A stretch of 64,000 bases of DNA from Anisus vortex (taxonomy: Eukaryota > Mollusca > Gastropoda > Planorbidae), in the NCBI GenBank assembly GCA_949126835.1, contig OX421506.1, positions 26,573,801 through 26,637,800 of the forward strand, given 5' to 3'. The position numbers were made by a program, and so were the translations under genes. Positions 44,791 through 57,428 of this stretch are shown one piece after another. Each line of letters begins with the position of its first letter. Position 1 is the first letter of the stretch. Below the pieces are notes generated by a model. That model had not been told where the DNA came from. It ran no database searches and saw nothing but the letters and a program-made list of their open reading frames with translations.

Positions 44791-45002
44791 ATTTAATTTT
44801 TAATTTTACACTAGTGTAAATGTAAGCATAATTATAAATGATAGCATTAGCAAAAGTAATAACAATATCATATGAGAATATTGATATGAATATAAGCATA
44901 AAATGAATACTGACAACGAATACGCAATGTAAAAATACATGAAACATGTTACATGTGCAATAGCTAAATGATTTAGTCATTGAGTAGAGATAATGATAGG
45001 TA
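44791..45002. other. No gene; AT-rich
   Basis: Short AT-rich spacer between the SINE and hAT-A copy 2. Confidence 0.4.
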
Positions 45003-45190
45003 GATGAAATTTTATCACCTCAGTTATTTGAATCGATTAGTTTTTGGAGGATGAAATGTGAAGTAAACGCAAGTGCTGCTAAGTATCTGATATCCCACAA
45101 TATTATTAGCCCACATATTATTATATTTAATAAGAAATAGGAATCGCAGTGACTTTTCGATGAAGTAGGGGGTCAGTATTTGGCAAATAT

Positions 45191-45262
45191 AGTGTGCGGT
45201 CAGCTGGTCCTATTGTTGGTTCACCGGACTGTTAACCTTGCTGATCGATCACTGTCGCCCTA
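45191..45262 (+). repeat. SINE-B remnant inside hAT-A copy 2
   Basis: ttggttcaccggactgttaa and gatcgatcactgtcgcccta, at the same internal position as in copy 1. Confidence 0.6.
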
Positions 45263-45675
45263 AGATCTGCTAATATTAATGATATTTTGATCTCTAATTA
45301 ACCGAGATGTCCTTAATGTGTTTTAATTCAACATGAAGATCACCGCACTATTGTTAAGCTGAATAGATAAGTAGTAATCATACAAACTGGGTAGTTATTG
45401 TAATGCTTGAAAATATACATATAAATTCTTTAGTCATATAATATTTATATAATTTTCAAATATTTTTTACAGTTTGATCATTTCAAAGTTATAAAATGTA
45501 AGAAATTTATTTTTTTTATAAAAGAAAGAAAAAAACAAAAATATTAGCTCAAATAAAACGGGCTAATTAGTAATTATCTCCCTTAACTAAAAAATGTTTC
45601 CACATTTGATTCAATATTGCTGCCGAACAAGTTCTGTTTTGTAATAACAAATATTACTGATGATTAGACCAGGGC

Positions 45676-47246
45676 CAGGGCTGTGGAGTCGGAGTCGGAG
45701 TCGAGGAGTCGGAGGAAATTTGGGTATCTGGAGTCGGAGTCGGCAAAAAATGCACCGACTCCGACTCCGACTCCTACTAAATTTAGATTGGAAAAAGGCG
45801 GGGCTTCATTTATTTTAAACAACCGATCAATAGGCCTACATACATTTGTGATGAGAAAGTAAAGTATCTGTTTCTTCCTCTAAGTCCCCATCCCTACTCA
45901 AGTTCCTATCACTATTGTCATAGGCTACTATAGCGGGTCGACACACAAAACTAATTTTGAACTAATTTGAAATGCGTATTTAGACTGAACGTCATATAGA
46001 CTGCATGGCGCTTGTATTGATGACGCTATACAAGTGCCAAAATTACTAATTATCATTAACATTGTTTGTAAGGATTTCAAATGACAGGCGCGGTTTTCTC
46101 GGAATACTAAACACTGCCTTAGTAGGCTATAGGCCTAGGCCATAGGTCCTAAATAAAACGCATCTTAAGCTACTAGTGTACAAGCATACCTTTATTAGAG
46201 ACCTAGAGAGGCTTTTACACATTTACGATTCTTTCCTTATGTAATTTGCGTTCAATAGGCCTACAAAAAAATGCTGCCTTTACGACTTATAAATGCGACA
46301 CGCACGCAACGCACAATTAGGAGCGGCAATATTTAGGCTATAGTTTTCATAGTGTTGTGCTCTGCTTAGGGATGTTAAACGAAAACCGGAATACCGGATT
46401 CCGGTTTTGAAACCGTAAACCGGTTTTGATTTTCAAAACACCGTGTCTGTGCTTTATTATTAACGGCACTATTAAATAAATACACATTCTTTTGATTCTC
46501 TTTCAACACATTTTTTTTACAAGTTACCATAAATATATGCCTCTTCAAATGCTTCTTAATTTTATGGTCAACAATAATCGGTAATTTGATTATCACTATT
46601 GAAAAATTGAAAACTATTATCGGTTTTAATCAATTAGCCCAGATTTTTTTTAGTACTAAAGAATTTTATGGTAAAGTGTACAAAATCATATTCTATTCAC
46701 ACAAATCAACCCTTTGAATGCCCTGCAAACACTAATTAAGTTTCAAGTATTTTTCAAATATACCTACAAAACTACGCAAATTTGGCATATGACTTGTGAC
46801 ATTGCGCGGGGGGGGGGAGGGGGTAACCGAAATTCGGTTTTTAACCGGTTTTATAGAACCGATAACCGATTATAACATCCCTAGTTCTGCTGTTACAGGG
46901 AACGCAGCGCCCATGTGTAACCTAGCCTCTCACTGGTAAAGGATTAACCGTTTGCCCCTTAGAGTCGCCGATCGTCACCTCTACTGATAAGGCCCCGTAT
47001 CGGGGCCCTCAAGAGTTTAGGGGGCCCATGAATGCTTAAAATTAAATACAGTAGAATGTTGGCTTCCCAGCCAGTAGGCCTGTGGTAATGACATGTAGAT
47101 GTATGTTGCCTTTCTTTTCTTCAAGGAATGTACGAAATACATTCGCATATTAATACAGAGGAGTCGGAGTCGGGGAGTCGGAGTCGGAAGTAAAAAAAAA
47201 TGAGGAGTCGGAGTCGGTACATTTATCTACCGACTCCGCAGCCCTG
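45676..47246. mobile_element. hAT-B element, 1.57 kb
   Basis: Ends CAGGGCTGTGGAGTCGG and CCGACTCCGCAGCCCTG form a 17-bp inverted repeat with one mismatch. Subterminal ggagtcgg copies occur at both ends. Flanks accagggc (45668-45675) and cctagggc (47247-47254) form an 8-bp duplication with two changes. It sits inside hAT-A copy 2 and itself contains hAT-C. No transposase frame is readable. Confidence 0.85.
46367..46883. mobile_element. hAT-C element, 517 bp
   Basis: Ends TAGGGATGTTA and TAACATCCCTA are perfect 11-bp inverted repeats, with subterminal ccggttt / aaccgg clusters at both ends. Flanks gctctgct (46359-46366) and gttctgct (46884-46891) are an 8-bp duplication with one change. Contains G10 at 46808-46817. 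Non-coding. Confidence 0.85.
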
Positions 47247-47554
47247 CCTAGGGCTTTTGCAACCGAAATTGAAACAAAAATAGACAAATAGCTAGCAACA
47301 CACCAGGCAAACGATTCGCATTAATATTGATTTATTTAAACCTTTTGTTAAGGCATTTTTTTTATCTATTAATTCTTACAATTGAATATGTTTCCTTTTC
47401 AGTTTTTTTAAAGATAATTAGTCACACAAAAAGTCTAGTCCGCCTAAAAAAAAAGCGGAAACTATAGGCCAGATGGGCGGAAGGGGGTGGGGGCGGTGAG
47501 CGGAAAAAATATTGTAAATAGGGGCGGTGAGCCGAAAAAGGTTGAGAACCTATG

Positions 47555-48366
47555 CTCTAGATAAAGATAAATAGATTGTACAGAGATGTTCGACTCTGAA
47601 CCCTACACAATCTAATCCTCAAGTCAATCAGTACACAATTAACTAAACACAAAAAAACTTCATTTAATGTGTACTTTGTACAACTTACACGGAAGGGCGT
47701 TTACCGCTGAAGTCAGAAAGGAAAAAATACAAAAAAAACATCACTACGAACCTCGCCATTGAAATAGTGACGTCATTAAGTGACCATATCCGGATGTTCT
47801 TCACAACAGTTCGTCGTCATCCCCATGCGGGATGTTCATAAAAAAAATAAATCCAACGACAAATGGGGTGGTTATGTGAAGGGGGTCAAATAGCTGTCGG
47901 GAAGGGGGTTGAATGGGGTCAGACCCTGTGAACTGAAAGAATAAAAAAAAAACTCATGATTTGATCAAATTATAACCAATAACCAATGGAAAATGTGTAA
48001 CCCAATGTGTAATTTTGGTACTTTCGTCCTTTTTTTCAATGGCGTTAGCTTGTTAAACCTTGGTTGCGAATTAAAATTGGGTTTTCTTAGCCTGAGCAAA
48101 CAGACAGACGGTTAGAAGATAGACAGACAAGCAGACAGACAGGCAAGCAGATAGACAGATAGACAAATAAATGGATGTCTGAGTTGATGAATAGATCCTG
48201 CGTGGGTAACTGAGCTATTTGCTGCGAGCCATAACTCTATTGTTCGCCCCGGATATGTATTGTTGTTGTTGAAGGCCAGCCATACAAATCAAAGTCACAA
48301 GGGCCCAAAACTTAATGGTCCTAAAAGCAATCTCTTCAGGACATCGCTCAGACGCAACATGTACAG
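47555..48366. other. No gene recognised
   Basis: AT-rich, with a short gacagaca run near 48095-48165. No frame or repeat of note. Confidence 0.4.
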
Positions 48367-49828
48367 TGAGATTTCGCAATATGTTCACTGAGATTTCGCA
48401 ACCTGTTTACTGAGATTTCGCAATTTGTTCACTGAGATTTCGCAATTTGTTCACTGAGATTTCGCAATTTGTTCACTGAGATTTCGCAACCTGTTCACTG
48501 AGATTTCGCAATTTGTTCACTGAGATTTCGCAATTTGTTCACTGAGATTTCGCAATTTGTTCACTGAGATTTCGCAATTTGTTCACTGAGATTTCGCAAC
48601 CTGTTCACTGAGATTTCGCAATTTGTTCACTGAGATTTCGCAATTTGTTCACTGAGATTTCGCAATTTGTTCACTGAGATTTCGCAATTTGTTCACTGAG
48701 ATTTCGCAATTTGTTCACTGAGATTTCGCAACCTGTTCACTGAGATTTCGCAATTTGTTCACTGAGATTTCGCAATTTGTTCACTGAGATTTCGCAATTT
48801 GTTCACTGAGATTTCGCAACCTGTTCACTGAGATTTCGCAATTTGTTCACTGAGATTTCGCAATTTGTTCACTGAGATTTCGCAACCTGTTCACTGAGAT
48901 TTCGCAATTTGTTCACTGAGAATTCGCAATTTGTTCACTGAGATTTCGCAATTTGTTCACTGAGATTTCGCAACCTGTTCACTGAGATTTCGCAAATTTT
49001 TCACTGAGATTTCGCAATTTGTTCACTGAGATTTCGCAACCTGTTCACTGAGATTTCGCAATTTGTTCACTGAGATTTCGCAATTTGTTCACTGAGATTT
49101 CGCAATTTGTTCACTGAGATTTCGCAATTTGTTCACTGAGATTTCGCAATTTGTTCACTGAGATTTCGCAACCTGTTCACTGAGATTTCGCAATTTGTTC
49201 ACTGAGATTTCGCAATTTGTTCACTGAGATTTCGCAATTTGTTCACTGAGATTTCGCAATTTGTTCACTGAGATTTCGCAATTTGTTCACTGAGATTTCG
49301 CAATTTGTTCACTGAGATTTCGCAATTTGTTCACTGAGATTTCGCAACCTGTTCACTGAGATTTCGCAACCTGTTTACTGAGATTTTGCAATTTGTTCAC
49401 TGAGATTTCGCAGTTTGTTCACTGAGATTTCGCAATTTGTTCACTGAGATTTCGCAATTTGTTTACTGAGATTTCGCAACCTGTTCACTGAGATTTCGCA
49501 ACCTGTTTTCTGAGATTTTGCAATTTGTTCACTGAGATTTCGCAATTTGTTCACTGAGATTTCGCAATTTGTTCACTGAGATTTCGCAATTTGTTCACTG
49601 AGATTTCGCAATTTGTTCACTGAGATTTCGCAATTTGTTCACTGAGATTTCGCAACCTGTTCACTGAGATTTCGCAACCTGTTCACTGAGATTTCGCAAC
49701 CTGTTCACTGAGATTTCGGAACCTGTTTACTGAGATTTCGCAACCTGTTTACTGAGATTTTGCAACCTGTTCACTGAGATTTCGCAACCTGCTCACTGAG
49801 ATTTCGCAACCTGCTCACTGAGATTTCG
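48367..49828. repeat. 22-bp minisatellite, about 66 units
   Basis: The unit is tgagatttcgcaatttgttc plus ac, in two main forms, aatttg and aacctg, mixed irregularly. A-type units come in runs of about two to nine between B-types. The right end is enriched in aacctg units and carries more variants (tttact, tttgca, gctcac), as expected at an array edge. The period stays 22 throughout. Confidence 0.96.
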
Positions 49829-50731
49829 TCGTAGACTTTTCGTCTTTTTTTTGCTTTGTCTTACGACGTCGTGAGCCCAAACGATGAAACGTTTTACGAC
49901 GATTTAGACTGATATTATCCCTAGACGCTAGACGTTGATTTGCCTCCAGGGTGGGTCGTAAACATAAGTTGCGTTTTGTATTATCTACGTCTTTAAAAAA
50001 AACCACAACGGAAAAGAAGTATTAAAATCAAAACCCGCAATCAGTTTGTCCGTACAATGTCGAGATGCATTTTATAAGTTCCCTCCCCCTTTTTTAGTCA
50101 TGTCAGATGAATCAAAAGAGTCTAGGATATTAACGTTGGTGGGGGGGGGGGTAAGTGGGGGCCGCCTTTGTATGTTGTCACAGGTGGATCAAACTTTACA
50201 AGAAAATGTAACATTGTAACAACATGTTACAAGTATAAATCTGTAACATTTATGATTTGGTAAAAGGCTTTATGCATTAAAAAAACAACAACAACGAACA
50301 TCCACTGAGATTATAGAAGTTTGTCCTTAGCCAATAAATGTTTGCAGTTTGTTTGTTGTTGTTCGTTGCTCTGGTCAAATTGACTTTATTTATAAAGGCT
50401 GGTGAGTCTCTTTATGCTTTGTATCTGGATGTACGCGAGGTACACGTTGATGGGATTTTTATGATCAGAAAACTTTGCTTTCTCATGTTTGATGTACACA
50501 TACATATATTTAACGTCACGGTAAGGGAGATCATTGATGACCATGTTTATCATCATAAATCTGACAAGTATTCTGTGCGGAATTTTAAAAAAAAAGCATA
50601 GTCCCCCCCTCCCCCCAAAAAAATAAAACAATTAAGACAACTTTAATGTAATGTTAAATAATAGACAATAAATTACATTTAATTAGTCATTAAATTAATA
50701 TGAGTCTCATTATAGTAATAAGTCAGACTGC
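49829..50731. other. No gene recognised
   Basis: Contains acgacgtcgt-like short palindromes near 49862-49873, an 11-base G run at 50141-50151 and an 87-codon frame (50338-50601) with a hydrophobic start but no known domain. Confidence 0.4.
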
Positions 50732-50742
50732 TAACCGAAATA

Positions 50743-51022
50743 GGGACACTGTGGCCGTAGAGCAACGCGTTTGACTGGCGTACCGAAGGTCCCGAGTTCG
50801 AATCCTGGTGCAGGCTAGGAATTTTTTTTCCGGGGCTGGAGGGTGTCCCTGAGTCTACCCAGCTCTGATGAGTACCTGACCTAAACGTAAAGGCGCTGGC
50901 TGTACATAGTGCTGGCCACACAATCACCTAGTATGCCGTGGCCACACAAAACTAACGAACGCTGCTTCACCGGCCCTATGGTTCAAGTTGGTCCAACGGG
51001 ATACTTTACTTTTTAAATTCAT
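50743..51022 (+). mobile_element. SINE-A, full length with target duplication
   Basis: 280 bp. Head gggacactgtggccgtagag, then box B gagttcgaatcc, body gctggagggtgtccctgagt and tacccagctctgatgag, tail gtgctggccacacaatcacc, cttcaccggccctatgg and tactttactttttaa. The 11-bp TAACCGAAATA at 50732-50742 recurs at 51023-51033. This is the reference copy for the family in the window. Confidence 0.93.
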
Positions 51023-51033
51023 TAACCGAAATA

Positions 51034-52559
51034 ATAGACCTTTTTGTGGTTTTGACTTAATTGCTTACAGACGTTCCAGCTTGTGTCTGTCATTAGAAAT
51101 ATTTCTTAGCTTAATTTTAATTACGTAATGATTCCACTACTCACCAGCTCCTATAAAACAAAAATTAAATAGAGAACTTTTAAAAAAATATAGAAATGTA
51201 ACTTTTAATAATATTGTTTTTCTGTTTTTCTTTCTTTCGTTTCTTCAGTTTTTCTTTCTCTCTCGCACTCGTAACCTCACTCCCAATCAAATCTCAATGT
51301 ACCCAACTGTATCTACAACTGGCGCCCCACCCCACGCCCTTCCCTCACTCGCACCACCTCATTCCCCCACCACAAATCCCTTGTAAATTTTTTTTACCCC
51401 TGTAGCGCTCACGGCTCGGTACCATCTGCCTTATATCTTTTTACTCAGCCCCCCTCTCCCCCATATGCGCCATACTGCGCCCTTCTCCACTCCTCCTCTC
51501 ATGTACTCCCCCGCCCCTCAATTCCCTCCCCCCCCCCCACAACTAAACCTCCTTCTTCTTCACCTTCTTCTTTCGCCTTATACCAGCTGCTTTATTTGAC
51601 ACACAGGGGATGTGGGGGCGGGGGGGGGGCGGGAAGTTAAATTCACCCCGTGCGCCAGACTGATCTAGCACTACCAAACCACGCCTCGGTGAATTAGCTC
51701 ACTCCGGTCTCTCTCCTACTACACCTACCCCAAATCCCTACGGGATGTAAGCGCAGACTATAAAACGGTCTTTTTAAAAAAAATATACCTCCAAAAAAAA
51801 AAAAAATGCCAATGCGTGTCACCGGCTAAAGACGAGAGAGAGAAAAGATGCCATCGAGCTACCCAGGAGGGCTTTTAGTCTCTAAGACCTGAAACATATT
51901 TTTACTATCTTAGTGTTTCTACGTTTTCGAAGTTTTCTTCTTTTTTTTTCTTTTTCTTTAACCCTTCTCTTTCCTATCTGACTGACAAATGAGTGAAATT
52001 CTGGCACAAGAATTCTAAAACATGCCAAGAGAGATGTATGTTTCTTTACCCCTGGAGGGTTGGTGAGAGGGGGAAAGGTGTGTGTGTGGGGGGGGGGGGA
52101 GAAGGGGTTAAGGGTGTTTGGATGTTATGTTAAAAGTTGATGGTGAAAAGTTGATCTTAAATCTTTTTAAACTAAGCCTTTAGGCGGGCGTCTTGACTTA
52201 GAGCGAAATGTTCTCAGAGTAATGTAAGAGAAATGGTTGTTTCGTGTACTTGGGTACAGAGTACAGGACGGGCTGCTGGGTACAATTTCCTTGCACTGTG
52301 TGGTAGGTACAGGCTCCAGGGCCGGGCTGTTGGGCACAGGCACCAGGCCCCGTGTGGTTGGCTACATAGGCTACTCCAGGCAAAGAAAGACATTTTGAGA
52401 TACCTCATTAATGAAAAGTAGTATCAACCTGTAGATATGCACTTACTTATATTATATTTTTTATTCATGGGCGTTGCATGGATATTTAAAAATTGACATA
52501 TTTAGATGGGCTCAAATTGAGGGGTGCGCCATGCTAGAACGCAAAAGACCCCATTTACA
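51034..52559. other. No gene; C-rich middle
   Basis: 51290-51545 is C-rich. G10-12 tracts lie near 51620 and 52088. Overlapping frames at 52198-52421 come from an imperfect internal repeat (gctgctgggtacaat, ggctgttgggcacag) with no known product. Confidence 0.4.
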
Positions 52560-52780
52560 CTCTTGCCGAGCGGCAGCGCGTTCGGCTGGCGTACTGAAGG
52601 TCCTTGGTTCGAATCCTGGTGAACACTACGATTATTTTTCCCGGGTCAGGAGGTTGTACCTGAGTCTACCCAGCTCTGATGGGTACCTGACTCAAGTTGG
52701 GGTAAAGTAAAGGCGGCTGGGCATGTTAATCGCCACACAATACCCTAGTATGCCATGGTCACAGACATTGGTGATTAATA
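52560..52780 (+). mobile_element. SINE-A copy, both ends trimmed
   Basis: gccgagcggcagcgcgttcg, box B ttggttcgaatcctgg, then acctgagtctacccagctct and gccatggtcacagacattgg. The tail stops before the tactttactt end. Confidence 0.82.
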
Positions 52781-54244
52781 ACTTCTGAATGATATAGACA
52801 ACACACAAAAAAAGCGTTCGAAATTAAGATCTTTATATCATTTTTCCAAAACAAACTTAATGCTTCTTAATCTGCAAATAATCTTTAGGTTAATGTTATG
52901 TTTTATTTTCAAAAGTAACACTAGTAACTTACTTCTCAAGAAGTTTTTTACATATTTTGCGTAAACTTTCCGCAACATAATATCAGATAATATCATAGCG
53001 ACTCCTCGTGAAGCACAGATGCAGTGGAGTCGCTGCATTAGTTACCACACGAGTTGAAGCCTTATAATTCTTAGAGTAATTTTCACGCATCTCTCGCCCG
53101 ACAGTCTGGTCCGGATCTTTGCGCAGCTCTACCCATTTTAGTCGCGCGACGTTAATCGGTCACAGTGTGCGTCCTGATTTTTGACGAGGGGGGGCGGAGT
53201 ACAAAAAATAACTGAAGTACCAACTAACCCGTCACTGTAATGCACAGCGGATAGTACCCGCATAGCACTCACTAACACACTATTCCGAACTGAGGATAGC
53301 ATGTCACAGGTATGAGCAGTTCAATGGTTAGTCCGAAGGGTACATTACTTTACTTACTAAATCGACCATACTAAGCATAGTTATCTTTTCTTGTTTTAAA
53401 CAACAACTGTGATACATTTACTAAACGGGCGCCTTGATATAGTCCAGGCCACACAATCCGGGGCGCGCCATCACAGAAAAACAAGAACCCAACAAACTAA
53501 TAGACACTAATAGATTACTGATCAACAATGGAAGAATTCTACAAGCGTCAGAGTAACAAGGGAGAGGGGGGAGGGGTAAAGGTGGGTTAGAGGAGAGAGA
53601 GAGAGTGGGAGTTGCTACTTTCGTTTTGAGCGGCGGCCCTTGTAATAACAAGGGGAGGTAAATCGGCTAGTAACGAGTTAACGGCGCATTGACAGCCTTG
53701 TTACCGGTGCCAGTCCATAACTCCCCCATTCCCCCCTCCTCCTCCTGCCCCTCCTCCGCCAACGCCACTTTCATCTGCACCCCCGCCTCCAGTATATCTA
53801 CTCCTCTCTGTCGGTGCCGAGAGTGAGATCCGCCATCTTTATTCCTGGTCTGGCACCCGCGGTCTGCTCAAGGTTTATTTTGGCCGCCGACGTATTTCTG
53901 AGAAAACTTTTTGAGCTGAGACTTATTCCTTTAGCGTCCCCTCCCCTCTTTCCACACACACACATACACACACACACACACACACAGACACACGTGCGCA
54001 TGTAGCCGTGTGAGTGGTTGTATTGACAGTCTGATATACATGTCCGTGCTCACCCCTTCATTAGACCCCCACCCCATTCCCACCCCCAGCGTTCTACTAA
54101 ACCCTTCCTAAAAAAACACTCCAGACTTTAAACTGATTCATGAACCCTTATTTAAAAAAAAAAAATGTTTTTGTTGTATGTGGAGATTGGGGGGAAGGGT
54201 TATGTTTTTCTGACTATCTCTTGGAGGCTCTATAGAATAATAAT
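52781..54244. other. No gene proven; promoter-like patch 53700-53950
   Basis: 53290-53350 holds a faint SINE-A tail. 53700-53950 is CpG-containing and includes atccgccatcttta near 53828 (minus AAGATGGCGGAT, YY1-like) and gctcaaggtttattttggcc at 53868-53887, which resembles 59630-59665. A CA run lies at 53955-53990. The frames on both strands are short (63-67 codons). Confidence 0.4.
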
Positions 54245-54375
54245 AGCCCTTTAGATAGATAGATACATATATACATAGACAGATAGCTGAATAGATAGCA
54301 AGATAGACATAGACAAGCGGATTGACAGTTACAGTGACAGAGAGACAGAAAGACAGACAGATAGATAGATAGATG

Positions 54376-54436
<61 letters not shown>
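54245..54436. repeat. (GATA)n microsatellite
   Basis: Perfect GATA units 54376-54435, degenerate with acag units to the left. Confidence 0.93.
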
Positions 54437-54437
<1 letters not shown>

Positions 54438-54620
54438 GACGTGCATTTCTGCCCATATGACGTAAAACCACTCTATTAGATTTGTTTTGTCTGTTTCTTT
54501 AAGGGTGTTTTGTTTTCTTTGTAGTTGTTTTGGGGGGAAGGGGGGGGGGGTCAAAGGTAATGAATTAGCGATGCAAACGTTTTACAAGGAAAGGGCGACA
54601 GGGGTAAGAGTAAAGGCTAA

Positions 54621-55597
54621 AGGCTAAGCCACACTAGAAGCAAAATCAGTGATTCGCTGCGATTAAATTCAAAAATCACGATGATTCTCCCCGTTTCTAA
54701 TGTGGCATAGCGCGAAACAAGTCAGTTTCAGTAGTGATTCGCGATGATTCACAGATTTAGAACACGTTCTAAAATTTGGAGTCACGATTCTTGATTCAAA
54801 CTGTGTCAGCCAATGGGAAGCGCAATTAGATCATGTGATAATTAGCCTAGTTAAAAAAAGTTAACAAAGATGGCTGCTATTAAATCGTCCAGTTCGCTTA
54901 AAGACCAAGTGAAGAGCTTTTGATCAAAATTTAGTTAACATTAGATTTTGATAGTAAATAGTGTATTCAGTATCTGAATGTTAATAAAAATCATTTAAAC
55001 AAAATATCAAAGATTAATTTTAAGTAATTAGTTCAATATTTGCACTTAAATGTGTGTGTTTTTTGGAGGACAAATCCAAATCTCGTAGCCATTTGAGATG
55101 ATTTTATTTCCGGCAACATAGGAAAGTGACGTAAGAGAAAGAATTTAGACTAGGAAAAATGAATATTGTCACGTGTTTTGAATCTGTTGCCACATGTTTT
55201 GAATCTTTTCCCGGTTCTTATTTTTAACAAAATGGTTAAATATAGATATATAGCATCGAGTTTTGTTTATTTGTTTTCTTTCTCAAACGTCACTGCCGTA
55301 TGAGGCTATTCCAAATCTCGTTCCTTTGAGAAAAACCTCTTCACTTGGTCTTTAAAAGAACATTGTATGCTCCATAAATCTAAAATGGGGCGTCAAGAAC
55401 AGTCACTCTCAACACTTTCTTGATTCTTTTGAAAATAAAATTGCGCGTCTTTGTTTTTCTGTGAATCGTGTTTTACGTGTGGCATGGCTGATTGTGAAAC
55501 AGCGTATTTCTTATTCGCTCTGAAACAAATTCAAGTGATTCACTGAGACATGATTCCAGTCAAAACGTGATTCCTTGTTTCTAGTGTGGCTTAGCCT
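54621..55597. mobile_element. Foldback DNA element, PIF/Harbinger-like
   Basis: Ends AGGCTAAGCCACACTAGAA and TTCTAGTGTGGCTTAGCCT are perfect 19-bp inverted repeats. Inside, AATCACG/gtgattc-type motifs recur near both ends. A second inverted pair, taaagaccaagtgaagag (54898-54915) and ctcttcacttggtcttta (about 55337-55354), lets the centre fold. TAA stands on both sides with a one-base ambiguity, which would fit PIF/Harbinger. No transposase is present. Confidence 0.78.
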
Positions 55598-57146
55598 AAA
55601 GAAATTTGGCAAATATCTTTAAAGCTCATTCTTGTCAAAAAAAAGGAGCATTAATTTTCCGAAGATTCTAACAACTATGGCCAAACGTAGTGCCAACTAA
55701 AAATCCCGTTCATTGAAGTCGTAAAAATATGTTGACTCGTTTATTTTTGATTCAAATAGAGCGTTCTCAGTAGGCGGAGCTTAAGTTTTTTTGTGTACAT
55801 TTAGTGACGTATTTGTGTAAATATAGAACCCACTTGAGGTACAAACATAACGTGGTGAAAGTAAATTACTTCTTTATCATGCAAAATTCACATCTGAATA
55901 TTGGCTATCCTACTCAAAAATAAGGAGGTAAATAGTAGTACTGTAGATTAATTGATTAATGTGATTAGGCTAGGGCCGGCTAGACCTATTTACACTTTCA
56001 ATTTCACTTTATAGGCCTACACTTTTAATGTTTCGTAGGCTAGGCTACGATGTCAAGTGATAGTGCTGATGAACAGGCTATCTAGTCAAGTCACTATTAG
56101 GCTCACATCGTCTATGATCTATGTCTATGATAATAATAAAATAGCCTATTTTATTTAACATACATAATACAGCTTAAATCTTAACAAGACTTAAAACACA
56201 ACACATCATTTAAAAAAAGTTCGAGCCTATATGGAACTTTATTAATACAGCGGCAATATTTAATTGTACACCATTACTCAAAGTAAACACAAATCACGTG
56301 CTTTTTGTCACGGGATTGCAAACGCCCTATAAGGACGCATTGATGTCAACCCCCTCCCCTCACACACACAAATACACCCAAAAAACTATTACAAAAGTGT
56401 ATAGTCTATAGAATTATTATAATACATCTCAAAATCCTGACGCCAGGTGGCAGGATTTAAACTTTACTGCCACTCCCACCACCCTTTTCCGACTGACTTT
56501 TTGGTATCGTTAGACCATTTTTTGGTTACACCAATACTTCGTTTACTATAGGAAGTGGGCTCAATGCAAACAAAAAATGGCGGGGGTGGGGTAGGTCTTT
56601 ATAGTATTTAACCAACCCCTTCCCTCGTTCAACCGATACACTTCAGATTCTAGACAGTTTTTTTACGCATTCCAAAAGACTTCAGAGTAAGGAAGTGGGG
56701 GGGGGGGGGTCCAAATATTAATAATGAGACCAAAAAACAAAAATGAATGACAGAATCTTTGACATAATTGTCAACCAGACGACACTCGGCCCTCTGACAT
56801 TTGTCATCGTTTTGGAAATGAAACGCAGACAATAACGATCTCATTTCTCTCTGTGTTCGACTCCCTGACCACGGCGTTAAGTTAAGCGTATCCGTGTAAG
56901 TCTGCATGCGTGTGTGTGTGTGCAGTCAACCAACACATATGGATGACATAATTACACATCCGCAACCCTTTAATTAGCTAGGGGGGCTCTTACCTCAATG
57001 ACGACAGACAGCTAATACGTTGTGTGCGTGTGTGTGTGTGTTGAAAGGCGGTTAGTTTTTCGGGAGTTCGTTTTTTTGGTGGTTTTTAGGTTTTCGAGAT
57101 ATTCTTAGATCTAATTCTTCCGTGAAGACGTCGCGAGTCAATAACT
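55598..57146. other. No gene recognised
   Basis: AT-rich, with G13 near 56697 and TAGGCCTA near 56015. No coding region is supported. Confidence 0.4.
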
Positions 57147-57428
57147 GTGCATGAGAGCATTAGAACCCTACGACGGAATAGATTTTGTATTGAGATTTAC
57201 GTTCAAAATTCCTACGGTACTGTACCAAGTCATTTACTGGTTAAACAAGTAAGCGCAAAGAGTAAAGTAGTAATAATACATAAGGCACTAAACTCTAATT
57301 TAGAAATACAACACAATAACAGCCTGTCGCAATGCTCAGATAAACATAAGGACAAAAACACTTCCCTTATCCGAGAACAAATGCATATAAGTACTCTTTC
57401 TTCCCAAGTGGAATTCGGAATGGGTTGA
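57147..57428 (+). other. Open frame, possible LINE C-terminus
   Basis: 93 codons. NLEIQHNNSLSQCSDKHKDK and the following residues have the feel of the C-terminal end of LINE polyproteins, and the next block is a dispersed repeat. No diagnostic motif is present, so this is a weak guess. Confidence 0.2.

Larger units (their letters stand above)
45003..47554. mobile_element. hAT-A element, copy 2, with nested insertions
   Basis: The order of shared blocks with copy 1 is clear: tatttgaatcgattagtttt, the embedded SINE-B piece (45191-45262), taatattaatgatattttga, agctagcaacacaccaggca, and the right end GGTTGAGAACCTATG. The left terminal repeat is not visible, so it is 5'-truncated near 45003. The interior is interrupted by hAT-B. 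Without that insertion it would be about 970 bp. Confidence 0.82.

Noticed and set aside
48367..49828. CRISPR-like array
   Set aside because: The repeats are directly adjacent with no unique spacers, and the rest of the window is eukaryotic.
50743..50830. tRNA gene
   Set aside because: Box A and B are present, but the sequence continues into the SINE-A body, lacks a full cloverleaf and recurs as a dispersed family. The same applies at 11941, 52560, 59400, 27830 and 44643.
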